Part shown: piece after piece, positions 1 to 6,076 of the stretch | Numbering within the stretch: position 1 is the stretch's first letter | How the letters are laid out: each line of letters begins with the position of its first letter | Origin: Faecalicoccus sp. | GTDB taxonomy: Bacteria; Bacillota_I; Bacilli_A; Erysipelotrichales; Erysipelotrichaceae | NCBI GenBank assembly: GCA_017941505.1 | Contig: JAGAWH010000092.1 | Location: 1 to 10,141 of the forward strand | Length of the DNA stretch: 10,141 nt | Direction: 5' to 3' | Made by a program: the position numbers and the translations under genes | Notes under the pieces: model-generated | The model's input: only the letters and a program-made list of their open reading frames with translations | What the model was told of the DNA's origin: nothing | The model's database searches: none

Positions 1-216
1 ACATTAAAAATGAATGAGGGCCTTAAAGTAGTTGTAGAAAAGGCAGGCGTTCCGTTTGAATACGCGATCAACGCCTGTACTTTGAATCCGGCCAGGGCTT
101 TACGCATCGATGATAGAAAAGGACGGATCTGTACAGGGTTTGATGCGGATCTGGTGGTATTGGACGATGCGTATCGTGTGGTTCAAACCTTTGTTCAGGG
201 AAAACCTCATTTTTAA
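1..216 (+). CDS. nagA: N-acetylglucosamine/N-acetylgalactosamine-6-phosphate deacetylase, C-terminal fragment
   Basis: The frame is open from base 1, so this is the 3' end of a gene that begins outside the window; about 71 residues are visible, against roughly 380 for a full NagA. The visible part has the typical C-terminal end of amidohydrolase-fold deacetylases: ACTLNPARAL, then KGRICTGFDADLVVLD, where the protein closes its small beta domain. The catalytic metal-binding residues lie upstream and cannot be checked. The family removes acetate from N-acetylhexosamine-6-phosphate in the cytoplasm. Because agaS follows, the substrate here is probably N-acetylgalactosamine-6-phosphate (AgaA role), but NagA and AgaA cannot be told apart from this fragment. 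The ATG at 10 is internal, not the start. Another amidohydrolase is possible but less likely given the context. Confidence 0.82.
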   Translation, partial: TLKMNEGLKVVVEKAGVPFEYAINACTLNPARALRIDDRKGRICTGFDADLVVLDDAYRVVQTFVQGKPHF

Positions 217-267
217 TTATAGCTTTGGAACAAATTAATTAATTTTTTGTACTTATTAGCAGGCAGA

Positions 268-295
268 TTGAAAACCATTTTATTGAAAATATAAT
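268..295 (+). promoter_or_regulatory. Sigma-A-type promoter for agaS and EIIA
   Basis: TTGAAA (268-273) and TATAAT (290-295) are separated by 16 bases, followed by a start region near 302 and a ribosome binding site AAGGAG just before the agaS ATG at 328. This lets agaS and EIIA be transcribed separately from the upstream deacetylase gene. A partial catabolite-repression (cre-like) sequence overlaps the -35 element at 269-282, but two of its conserved positions are missing. Confidence 0.7.
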
Positions 296-327
296 CAGTA
301 CTGAACAGAAGAAAAGGAGACTGTATT

Positions 328-1497
328 ATGTTATTTAATCAAAATGAGCAAACCTGGATTGACAACAAAGCGTACTGGACAGCTAAAGAGATCTTACAAC
401 AGCCCACTACATGGAAAAAAACTTTGGAGCAAATGAAAGCGGAAAGAAAAGCAATTCGATCCTTTATTGAGAAAATCACCTCCCAGGAAGACTATGACAT
501 TATTCTTACAGGGGCAGGGACAAGTGAATTTGTAGGGAATTCCATTTTTCCCTATTTACAAAGAATGTATAACTACAAGGTAAAGTCGTATGCGACAACG
601 GATATTGTAGCTGATCCGGAAAGTTACTTGTCTAGACAAAAACCAACCTTGTTAGTAAGTTATGGACGCAGCGGCAACTCGCCGGAATCTATGGGAGCTG
701 TAGAGGTGGCCAATGTCGTATGTACGAACATACAGCACCTATTCATCACTTGTAATAAGGACGGTGCCTTATCGCAGTATGCAAAAGGAAAAGATCATTG
801 TTATGCGATCCATTTAACACCGGAGACACATGATCAAAGCTTTGCGATGACGTCGTCGTATACAAATATGTTATTGGCGACACTGCTTGCATTTCAAAAG
901 GAACCAATGGATACGATGTATGAGGAGCTGGAGGAAATTATCGGGAAAGCACAAAACTTCTTGAGTGGAACATGGAAAGAAGCTAAAAATATCGTGGATA
1001 CGTTTGATTTTCAGCGGATCGTATATTTAGGCAGCAACAACAATAAAGGGATGGCACAGGAATCCGCATTGAAGATGTGTGAACTGAATGCCGGCCAGGT
1101 GGATACCATCTTTGATTCCCCAATGGGATTTCGCCATGGACCTAAATCGGTCATCAACGACCAGACGTTATGTGTTGTGTATTTGAGTGATGATCCATAT
1201 ACAAGAAAGTATGAAGAAGACCTTATTAAAGAAATGAGCGAACAAAGAAAAGAGAATAAAATATTGGTTGTGTCTTCCAAAAAAGATACCATTCGCAATA
1301 TGGTGGATTATTTTATTACGTTTGAAAACAATCGTGATTTACCAAATGTTTTGTTGGGATTAGAATATATTATGGTTGCGCAGGTAATTGCGTTGTTTAA
1401 ATCTTTGAAAAACGGACATACCCCCGATAATCCGTGTCCTACCGGAGAGGTAAATCGGGTTGTTACAGGGGTAACGCTATATCCATATTTTAAATAG
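328..1497 (+). CDS. agaS: AgaS-type SIS-domain galactosamine-6-phosphate deaminase/isomerase
   Basis: Predicted cytoplasmic enzyme that converts D-galactosamine-6-phosphate to D-tagatose-6-phosphate and ammonia, the step after deacetylation in the aga pathway. The 389 residues match the usual AgaS length (about 385). There are two SIS sugar-phosphate-binding domains. The first has GAGTS at 62-66 and SYGRSGNSPES at 111-121, the phosphate-binding serine-rich loop. The second has YLGSNNNKGMAQESALK at 233-249, with a likely catalytic-region Glu245, then GFRHGPKS at 267-274 with His270. The C-terminal NPCPTGEVNRVVTG is also AgaS-like. The ATG at 328 is preceded by AAGGAG at a good distance. Only nine bases separate its stop from the EIIA gene, so the two are co-transcribed. 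A GlmS-like isomerase without its glutaminase domain is the main alternative; the AgaS C-terminus and PTS context argue against it. Confidence 0.9.
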   Translation: MLFNQNEQTWIDNKAYWTAKEILQQPTTWKKTLEQMKAERKAIRSFIEKITSQEDYDIILTGAGTSEFVGNSIFPYLQRMYNYKVKSYATTDIVADPESYLSRQKPTLLVSYGRSGNSPESMGAVEVANVVCTNIQHLFITCNKDGALSQYAKGKDHCYAIHLTPETHDQSFAMTSSYTNMLLATLLAFQKEPMDTMYEELEEIIGKAQNFLSGTWKEAKNIVDTFDFQRIVYLGSNNNKGMAQESALKMCELNAGQVDTIFDSPMGFRHGPKSVINDQTLCVVYLSDDPYTRKYEEDLIKEMSEQRKENKILVVSSKKDTIRNMVDYFITFENNRDLPNVLLGLEYIMVAQVIALFKSLKNGHTPDNPCPTGEVNRVVTGVTLYPYFK

Positions 1498-1506
1498 GAG
1501 AAAAAA

Positions 1507-1944
1507 ATGCTGGGAATCTTAATTACGGGCCATGGTCGGTTTGCGGAAGGACTGACGAGCGCTATTGAATTAATTGCGGGGCCTCAGAATCATTATGTGT
1601 GTGTGAACTTTGAAAAAGAAGTGAAGGAACTGGAAGAGGATCTGAAAGAAGGATTGAAAGCTTTGGGAGCTTGTGACGGGATCCTGGTGTTTACGGATCT
1701 GCAGGGAGGCTCGCCATTTAAAACGGTTGTTGAGCTGACATTGGGCAAGGAGAATGTGGAAGTTGTAACGGGAACGAACCTGGCAATGTTAGCGGAAGCG
1801 GTAATGGCACGCTCTTTTATCACAGATCTCAGAGAATTAACAGATGTGGTTGTTCAGACGGGAAAGGAGCATGTTCTTCGTTTTGAGGAAGAAGCATTGA
1901 CCATTGGTCTGGATGAGCCGGAGGACTTTTCCGAGGGAATCTGA
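1507..1944 (+). CDS. PTS system EIIA component, mannose family (GalNAc/galactosamine type)
   Basis: A 145-residue cytoplasmic phosphocarrier that takes phosphate from HPr and passes it to EIIB. The N-terminus MLGILITGHGRFAEGL carries the phosphorylated histidine at His9, as in the EIIA domain of ManX. FTDLQGGSP at 62-70 contains Asp64, matching the conserved aspartate near the active site. The length is that of a single EIIA domain, so it is not fused to EIIB. The AGGAG binding site overlaps the agaS stop codon (1496-1500), showing tight coupling to agaS. EIIB, EIIC and EIID are not adjacent: they lie about 2.8 kb downstream beyond kbaZ and the regulator. No other EIIA is seen, so this one most likely serves that permease. 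AgaF would be the E. coli counterpart. Confidence 0.9.
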   Translation: MLGILITGHGRFAEGLTSAIELIAGPQNHYVCVNFEKEVKELEEDLKEGLKALGACDGILVFTDLQGGSPFKTVVELTLGKENVEVVTGTNLAMLAEAVMARSFITDLRELTDVVVQTGKEHVLRFEEEALTIGLDEPEDFSEGI

Positions 1945-1945
1945 T

Positions 1946-1956
1946 CAAACGGTTTG
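1946..1956. promoter_or_regulatory. Possible operator: short palindrome after the EIIA gene
   Basis: CAAAC-G-GTTTG is a perfect 11-base palindrome with a central base, two bases after the EIIA stop and about 65 bases upstream of the probable kbaZ -10 element. Its AAACGGTTT core resembles LacI/CcpA-family half sites, but the outer cre positions do not match. Binding is not shown; the palindrome could be chance. Confidence 0.2.
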
Positions 1957-1995
1957 TCCTTTTTAACGGGCTTTTTATATTAAATACCAGGACTG

Positions 1996-2024
1996 TTTTT
2001 TTCTACAGGTATTCATACTATAAT
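1996..2024 (+). promoter_or_regulatory. Probable promoter for kbaZ
   Basis: A perfect TATAAT lies at 2019-2024, 22 bases before the kbaZ start codon. The expected -35 position (1996-2001) is a run of T and matches the consensus poorly, so the promoter may be weak or need an activator. The start site would fall around 2031, on or just before the ribosome binding site, giving a very short leader. Read-through from agaS-EIIA remains possible because no terminator was found between them. Confidence 0.42.
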
Positions 2025-2046
2025 CCCCTCATAAGGAGGTCAAACT

Positions 2047-3360
2047 GTGAAAAACCCATTGAAAAATATAGTCAAAAAACAAAAGGAAGGCAATCCAGTC
2101 GGTATCTGCTCGGTATGTACCGGAAACGGGTATGTTATTGAAGCGGCGCTGGAACTTGCTAAGGAAACAAACAGCGTTGTATTGATTGAAAGTACAGCCA
2201 ACCAGGTCGATCAGAATGGCGGCTATACCGGAATGAAGCCTGCCGATTTCATCGAGTATGTATACCAGCTGGCCGATCAGGTCGGCATCGAACACAGCCG
2301 GGTATTTGTCGGCGGCGACCATCTAGGACCATTGACGGTCGTGGATAAACCGGAGCAGGAAGCGATGGCCTATGCCCGGACACTGCTGCATGATTATGTG
2401 GTCGCCGGTTATACCAAGATCCATATCGATACCAGTATGAAGGTGGCGGATGATGATCCGGATACACGGTTATCCGATGAGACCATTTCACGACGCGGGG
2501 CAGAGCTGGCCCGTGTCTGCGAGGATGCCTATCAGGAATTGTTGAAGACGCATCCGGATGCGGTCCGACCGGTCTATATCGTAGGAAGCGAGGTGCCGAT
2601 CCCAGGCGGCGCCCAGGATCCGAATGCCGGCATGCAGGTCACAAGGGTCGAGGACTTTAAAGCGACGGTTTCCGCTTTTGAACAGGCCTTTGAAAAACAG
2701 GGGCTGCAGGAAACATGGAAGGATGTCATGGCCGTGGTTGTCCAGCCGGGGGTCGAAGAAAAAGATGCCGGTTGTGAGGAGTACCAGCGGGAAAGAGCAG
2801 CAAAACTGATGGCCAGCATCAAGGAATTCCCGAATCTGGTATTCGAAGGCCATTCCACGGACTACCAGACCAAATACAAACTAAGAGAGCTGGTCGAAGA
2901 CGGCGTAGGGATCTTAAAGGTCGGTCCGGGACTGACACTGGCTATGCGGGAAGCCTTGTTCTCACTGGCTTATATCGAGGATGTCTGCCTGCATGGGCAT
3001 GAAGAGGAAAAATCACATTTCATCGATGTGCTGGAGCAGGAAATGCTGAAAGAGGACAAGTACTGGAAGAAATACTATCATGGAAATGAAGATGAGATCT
3101 GGTTTAAGCGGAAATTCTCATTCTCGGATCGATGCCGCTACTATATGCCGATGCCGGCTGTAGCTGCAGCTAGGACAAAGATGATCAACAATCTGCGCCG
3201 ATACGGGATCAACCTGGCTGCCTTGTCACAGTTCATGCCGTTACAATATACAAAGGTCAGAGAAGGCCGGCTGGAAAATGATCCGGAAGCTTTGATCAAG
3301 GATAAGATAAAATATATATTGGATGAGTACTTATTCGCTACCCATCAAGATCAATTATAA
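2047..3360 (+). CDS. kbaZ: KbaZ/GatZ family protein (tagatose-bisphosphate aldolase subunit or tagatose-6-phosphate 4-epimerase)
   Basis: A 437-residue protein, slightly longer than E. coli GatZ/KbaZ (about 420-426). The start is GTG, chosen because AAGGAGGT (2033-2040) sits six bases upstream. The class II aldolase-like TIM barrel is recognised by GICSVC (19-24), GGYTGM (58-63), FVGGDHLGP (87-95), KIHIDTSM (124-131), EVPIPGGA (182-189), VVQPG (231-235), EGHSTDYQT (267-275), KVGP (291-294) and REALFSL (301-307). Candidate metal or catalytic residues are Asp91, His92, His126, Asp128, Glu182 and His269. In E. coli the family stabilises and activates the catalytic KbaY/GatY aldolase. Other members (EC 5.1.3.40, described for Agrobacterium GatZ) epimerise tagatose-6-phosphate and fructose-6-phosphate. 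No KbaY, LacC or LacD is visible here, so either role is open. Its interior is clearly more GC-rich than its neighbours. Confidence 0.88.
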   Translation: MKNPLKNIVKKQKEGNPVGICSVCTGNGYVIEAALELAKETNSVVLIESTANQVDQNGGYTGMKPADFIEYVYQLADQVGIEHSRVFVGGDHLGPLTVVDKPEQEAMAYARTLLHDYVVAGYTKIHIDTSMKVADDDPDTRLSDETISRRGAELARVCEDAYQELLKTHPDAVRPVYIVGSEVPIPGGAQDPNAGMQVTRVEDFKATVSAFEQAFEKQGLQETWKDVMAVVVQPGVEEKDAGCEEYQRERAAKLMASIKEFPNLVFEGHSTDYQTKYKLRELVEDGVGILKVGPGLTLAMREALFSLAYIEDVCLHGHEEEKSHFIDVLEQEMLKEDKYWKKYYHGNEDEIWFKRKFSFSDRCRYYMPMPAVAAARTKMINNLRRYGINLAALSQFMPLQYTKVREGRLENDPEALIKDKIKYILDEYLFATHQDQL

Positions 3361-3380
3361 TGTTGTGAAAAGAAAAATAT

Positions 3381-3426
3381 GCCTCCGAACTAATGAAGGA
3401 AACAGGATTCGGAGGCTCTTTTTATT
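3381..3426. terminator. Bidirectional rho-independent terminator between kbaZ and the AraC gene
   Basis: GCCTCCGAA (3381-3389) pairs perfectly with TTCGGAGGC (3408-3416), a nine-base stem with an 18-base loop, followed on the plus strand by TCTTTTTATTT. On the minus strand the same stem is followed by ATATTTTTC, so it can also end the convergent regulator transcript. The regulator's stop codon lies at 3422-3424, inside the T tract. Confidence 0.85.
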
Positions 3427-4585
3427 TGATGAGTTTATTGGCGTAGTCCGTCGGGCTGATGTTGAATTTCTGTTTGAATCTCCTGGAAAAATAATGGATT
3501 GAAGAATAACCTAAGAGGTTGGAAATCTCCGAGATCGTATACTTGTTTTCACCGATCAAAACCTTACTTCTATCCAGCTTCAGATTGCTGATGTATTCCT
3601 TTGGAGCAATCCCCAGATTATGCTTGAACAAAGACTGTAAGGAGCTGCGACTGATCGCAAAGTGACTGCATAGCTCTTCAACATTAAATGAACAATAGAT
3701 GTTCTCATTTATATAGATCAGGATTTCATTCAAAAGCTCGTTTTCAAAGCGTTGCTGCATAGGGGTATTTGCACACTTTTCATCTTTCTTTGTCGTACAA
3801 CATAAGAGTTCAAGAATGACCATATGAATGGACGCAATCATCTGATCATCTTCAAAACCGGTATGTGTATCGTTGGCATGTACAAAGCGGTTCATATAGC
3901 TGCGGATATTGCGATTGGCATCAAATACTTTATTTGTGATGAGGGCGGCATTGGCATCGCTGATGTCCATATCCATTAAAACTGTTAAATACGAACAAGC
4001 TGTATTCTCTGTGCTTTGTTTATGAAACTGGCCAGGGGCATAAAGAATCAGTTGATTGTTGGCCACGGTATACTGTTTTCCTTCGATATTTGTGTTTAGT
4101 TTTCCGTTATCGACAAAAGTCAATTCCCAATATGTATCCTTTTCTCCCGGAAATACATAATTTGTGCTTCGGACGTTGTAATAATAAGCGAGAACTTCAT
4201 AAATACATACGGTTGGTTTGATCCTTTTATAATGATACTCATCTTCAAAGAATCGACTGTTTATATGGGTATCGGCAACAAAGGAAATCTCAATCTTGGC
4301 TTCATTGCTGACAGGAAGAAAGTTAAAAATGACACCTTTGTATATTTTTACGATTCTGTGTACAACAAATTCCTCATATTTGTTTTCTTCATTGCGTACA
4401 ATCAATAAGGCGATTCCTTCTAAAGTTTTCAAATAGATATCATTATCAGCTTGGAAAAAATAAGTCAGATCCTCATTTTTTACAGTAATCAAAAAGTTTT
4501 TATCATATCTTTTTTTGTTTTCGGTATGGTCGGTAAAGACCTGGCCATACTTCAGAAATTCAATGCTGGACGTCTTGTTAAACAT
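3422..4585 (-). CDS. AraC-family transcriptional regulator with extended N-terminal sensor region
   Basis: A 387-residue DNA-binding regulator, about 90 residues longer than a typical AraC protein. The C-terminal AraC/XylS domain (about 283-387) has two helix-turn-helix units: the first around NVEELCSHFAISRSSLQSLF (301-320), the second around ISEISNLLGY (351-360) followed by the family signature HYFSRRFKQKFNISPTDY (364-381). A cupin-like sensor region (about 145-200) includes YWELTFVDNG and LILYAPGQFHKQ, as in sugar-responsive AraC proteins. Residues 1 to about 130 are beta-rich and I do not recognise them. The ATG at 4585 has GAGGT seven bases upstream (minus strand). It is divergent from EIIB, EIIC and EIID and convergent with kbaZ, so it most likely controls the aga genes in response to an amino sugar or its phosphate. 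The effector and the sign of regulation are inferred only. Confidence 0.88.
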   Translation of the reverse strand: MFNKTSSIEFLKYGQVFTDHTENKKRYDKNFLITVKNEDLTYFFQADNDIYLKTLEGIALLIVRNEENKYEEFVVHRIVKIYKGVIFNFLPVSNEAKIEISFVADTHINSRFFEDEYHYKRIKPTVCIYEVLAYYYNVRSTNYVFPGEKDTYWELTFVDNGKLNTNIEGKQYTVANNQLILYAPGQFHKQSTENTACSYLTVLMDMDISDANAALITNKVFDANRNIRSYMNRFVHANDTHTGFEDDQMIASIHMVILELLCCTTKKDEKCANTPMQQRFENELLNEILIYINENIYCSFNVEELCSHFAISRSSLQSLFKHNLGIAPKEYISNLKLDRSKVLIGENKYTISEISNLLGYSSIHYFSRRFKQKFNISPTDYANKLIK

Positions 4586-4600
4586 AATGGATACCTCGTA

Positions 4601-4611
4601 ATACTAGTATA
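4601..4611 (-). promoter_or_regulatory. Possible promoter -10 and palindrome before the AraC gene
   Basis: ATACTAGTAT (4601-4610) is a perfect ten-base palindrome directly upstream of the regulator's ribosome binding site. Read on the minus strand, TATACT (4606-4611) could be its -10 element. The -35 at 17 bases (TCAACT) is poor. A protein bound at the palindrome would block this promoter, which would fit autoregulation, but no binding is shown. Confidence 0.3.
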
Positions 4612-4618
4612 GGTCAAA

Positions 4619-4657
4619 AGAATGAAAAAGTTGATATATATCTTTCGGATTCATTCT
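4619..4657. promoter_or_regulatory. Inverted repeat, candidate operator in the divergent control region
   Basis: AGAATGAA (4619-4626) and TTCATTCT (4650-4657) are exact reverse complements separated by 23 bases, so the arm centres are about three helical turns apart. The right arm overlaps the place where the -35 element of the EIIB promoter should be. That arrangement suits an AraC-family activator binding next to RNA polymerase. No footprint evidence is available. Confidence 0.45.
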
Positions 4658-4670
4658 ATCGTATTTTAAA

Positions 4671-4676
4671 TATAAT
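4671..4676 (+). promoter_or_regulatory. -10 element of the EIIB-EIIC-EIID operon
   Basis: A perfect TATAAT lies in the divergent region with no recognisable -35 at 16-18 bases (GATTCA or ATTCAT at best). A good -10 without a -35 is typical of an activator-dependent promoter. Transcription from about 4683 would give a leader of about 95 bases before the EIIB ATG at 4778. Confidence 0.5.
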
Positions 4677-4759
4677 TACATAATTCCAACAAAAAATACA
4701 AAAAGGGACATAAAAACTGCAAAGACACAGACTTGTTTCATACATACAATGAAAGCAAG

Positions 4760-4768
4760 AAGGGAGGT
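4760..4768 (+). promoter_or_regulatory. Ribosome binding site that fixes the EIIB start
   Basis: AAGGGAGGT is nine bases upstream of ATG at 4778. It decides for that ATG over the in-frame TTG at 4733, which has no binding site and would add 15 residues absent from the family. Confidence 0.8.
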
Positions 4769-4777
4769 ATTAGATTT

Positions 4778-5257
4778 ATGCCTAATATTGTTTTGACAAG
4801 AATTGATAATCGTTTGATTCATGGACAAGTGGCTACCCAATGGTGTGGATCTGTTGGAGCAAATCTGTTATTGGTTGCCAACGATGCAGTGGCAGAGAAT
4901 AAAATGCGACAAGGACTGCTGAAGATGGCAGCGCCGGGATATGCACAAACTCGCTTTTTTTCCATCGAAAAAACGTGTGCCATTATTGACAAGGCCAGTC
5001 CAAGACAAATGATTGCGATTATTTGTGAGAATCCTCAGGATGTGCTGAGGCTCGTAGAAGGGGGTGTGCCAATCAAAAAGGTGAATATTGGCAATATGCA
5101 TATGTCAGAAGGAAAAAGACAGGTAGCTACATGTGTGGCTGTCGATGACAATGATGTAGCCACCTTCAGAAAACTGCAGGAAATGGGCTGTGAACTGGAG
5201 ATTCGCCGGGTTCCTGACCTTGCTGCAGAAGACATTAATAAATTGTTTTCGAAATAA
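4778..5257 (+). CDS. agaB: PTS system EIIB component, mannose family (AgaB/AgaV type)
   Basis: A 159-residue cytoplasmic phosphocarrier that receives phosphate from EIIA and phosphorylates the sugar entering through EIIC/EIID. The N-terminus IVLTRIDNRLIHGQVATQW contains the phosphorylated histidine, His15, in the family motif R-x-D-x-R-x-x-H-G-Q. The later KVNIGNMHMSEGKRQ segment is close to what I recall of E. coli AgaB/AgaV. The length is that of a free EIIB domain. It is first in the divergent three-gene operon; 27 bases separate it from the EIIC gene. The sugar is inferred from agaS and the deacetylase to be N-acetylgalactosamine or galactosamine; AgaB and AgaV cannot be separated here. 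Mannose- or sorbose-type EIIB is the alternative. Confidence 0.9.
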   Translation: MPNIVLTRIDNRLIHGQVATQWCGSVGANLLLVANDAVAENKMRQGLLKMAAPGYAQTRFFSIEKTCAIIDKASPRQMIAIICENPQDVLRLVEGGVPIKKVNIGNMHMSEGKRQVATCVAVDDNDVATFRKLQEMGCELEIRRVPDLAAEDINKLFSK

Positions 5258-5284
5258 CGAATCAATAGAATTGGAGAAAGAAAT

Positions 5285-6076
5285 ATGAATGTTATTGAAA
5301 TTATTCTTTTAGCGATTGTAACTTTTATTTTTGCCATTGACCAATTCTCGTTGACTGAAATCGCTTATCGTCCGATTGTGGCGTGTCCAATTATCGGATT
5401 GATCCTAGGAGACGTTCAGACCGGGTTGATTATCGGGGGAACGTATGAGCTGATGATGATCGGGAATATGCCGGTTGGCGGGGCACAACCACCAAACGCA
5501 GTGTTGGGCAGTATTGTTGCGATGATATTTGCCATAAAAGCCCATATGGACATCAATGCTGCATTAGGCGCATGTATGATCTTTGCGACCTTTGGTCAGT
5601 ATATCGTAACGATCACTTTTACTGTAATGTCCGGCTTGATGAGTCGTGCGGATGCAGCAGCAGAAGCTGCAGATCCGGCAGGAATCACAAAAGTCAATAT
5701 TATTTCCTGTATGATTTTAGGAAGTTTATTTGCGGTAATCGCAGTGATAGCTTATGTAGGTGGTGTTGCGATGGCAGGCACTCTGGAGTCTTTAGCAGCC
5801 AATGCTTCCTGGTTCATGGGAGGATTAAGCGCTGCCGGCGGTATGATGCGCTTTGTCGGTTTTGCCATCTTATTGAAGATCATGCTGGCCAACGATTTAT
5901 GGGGCTATCTGCTAGCCGGATTCGTATGTGCATTAGTTATTGGCAATATTGAGCCACTGTCTTCCGCTTGTTTGTTACTGGTGGCTTTTGCCGGTATCGC
6001 TATAGCAATCAATGATTTCCGTATCAACGGAATGAAGAAGAAAATAGAAGAAGGAGGATTCTCGGATGGCATCTAA
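5285..6076 (+). CDS. agaC: PTS system EIIC component, mannose family (membrane)
   Basis: A 263-residue integral membrane protein forming the sugar channel with EIID. Hydrophobic segments can be seen near 3-20, 30-52, 70-86, 92-118, 139-165, 186-201, 204-221 and 224-243. The family signature GGTYELMMIGNMPVGGAQPP (51-70) lies after the second segment, and the acidic/alanine-rich loop ADAAAEAADP (122-131) is also typical. The tail is short and charged. The start at 5285 follows GGAG at 5273-5276. The 3' end overlaps the EIID gene by 11 bases, so the two are translated together, as expected for partners of one complex. Specificity cannot be read from the sequence; the locus suggests N-acetylgalactosamine or galactosamine (AgaC or AgaW counterpart). 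Confidence 0.9.
   Translation: MNVIEIILLAIVTFIFAIDQFSLTEIAYRPIVACPIIGLILGDVQTGLIIGGTYELMMIGNMPVGGAQPPNAVLGSIVAMIFAIKAHMDINAALGACMIFATFGQYIVTITFTVMSGLMSRADAAAEAADPAGITKVNIISCMILGSLFAVIAVIAYVGGVAMAGTLESLAANASWFMGGLSAAGGMMRFVGFAILLKIMLANDLWGYLLAGFVCALVIGNIEPLSSACLLLVAFAGIAIAINDFRINGMKKKIEEGGFSDGI

Noticed and set aside
232..245. A/T-only palindrome AAATTAATTAATTT followed by T residues as a terminator for the deacetylase gene
   Set aside because: The stem has no G/C pairs and would be too weak; it is better seen as AT-rich promoter-upstream sequence.
2249..2858. Several overlapping reading frames opposite kbaZ
   Set aside because: They arise from the GC-rich coding sequence of kbaZ; none has a ribosome binding site or recognisable domain.
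4733..4777. In-frame TTG extension of EIIB by 15 residues
   Set aside because: No ribosome binding site before the TTG, and the extra residues are not part of the EIIB fold; the ATG at 4778 has AAGGGAGGT.
4749..4796. Short 15-codon upstream ORF overlapping the EIIB start
   Set aside because: ATG at 4749 has no ribosome binding site and the frame ends inside EIIB; a leader peptide cannot be supported.
5572..5952. 126-codon frame inside the EIIC gene
   Set aside because: Lies fully within the conserved EIIC coding region in another frame; its cysteine- and arginine-rich product resembles no family.
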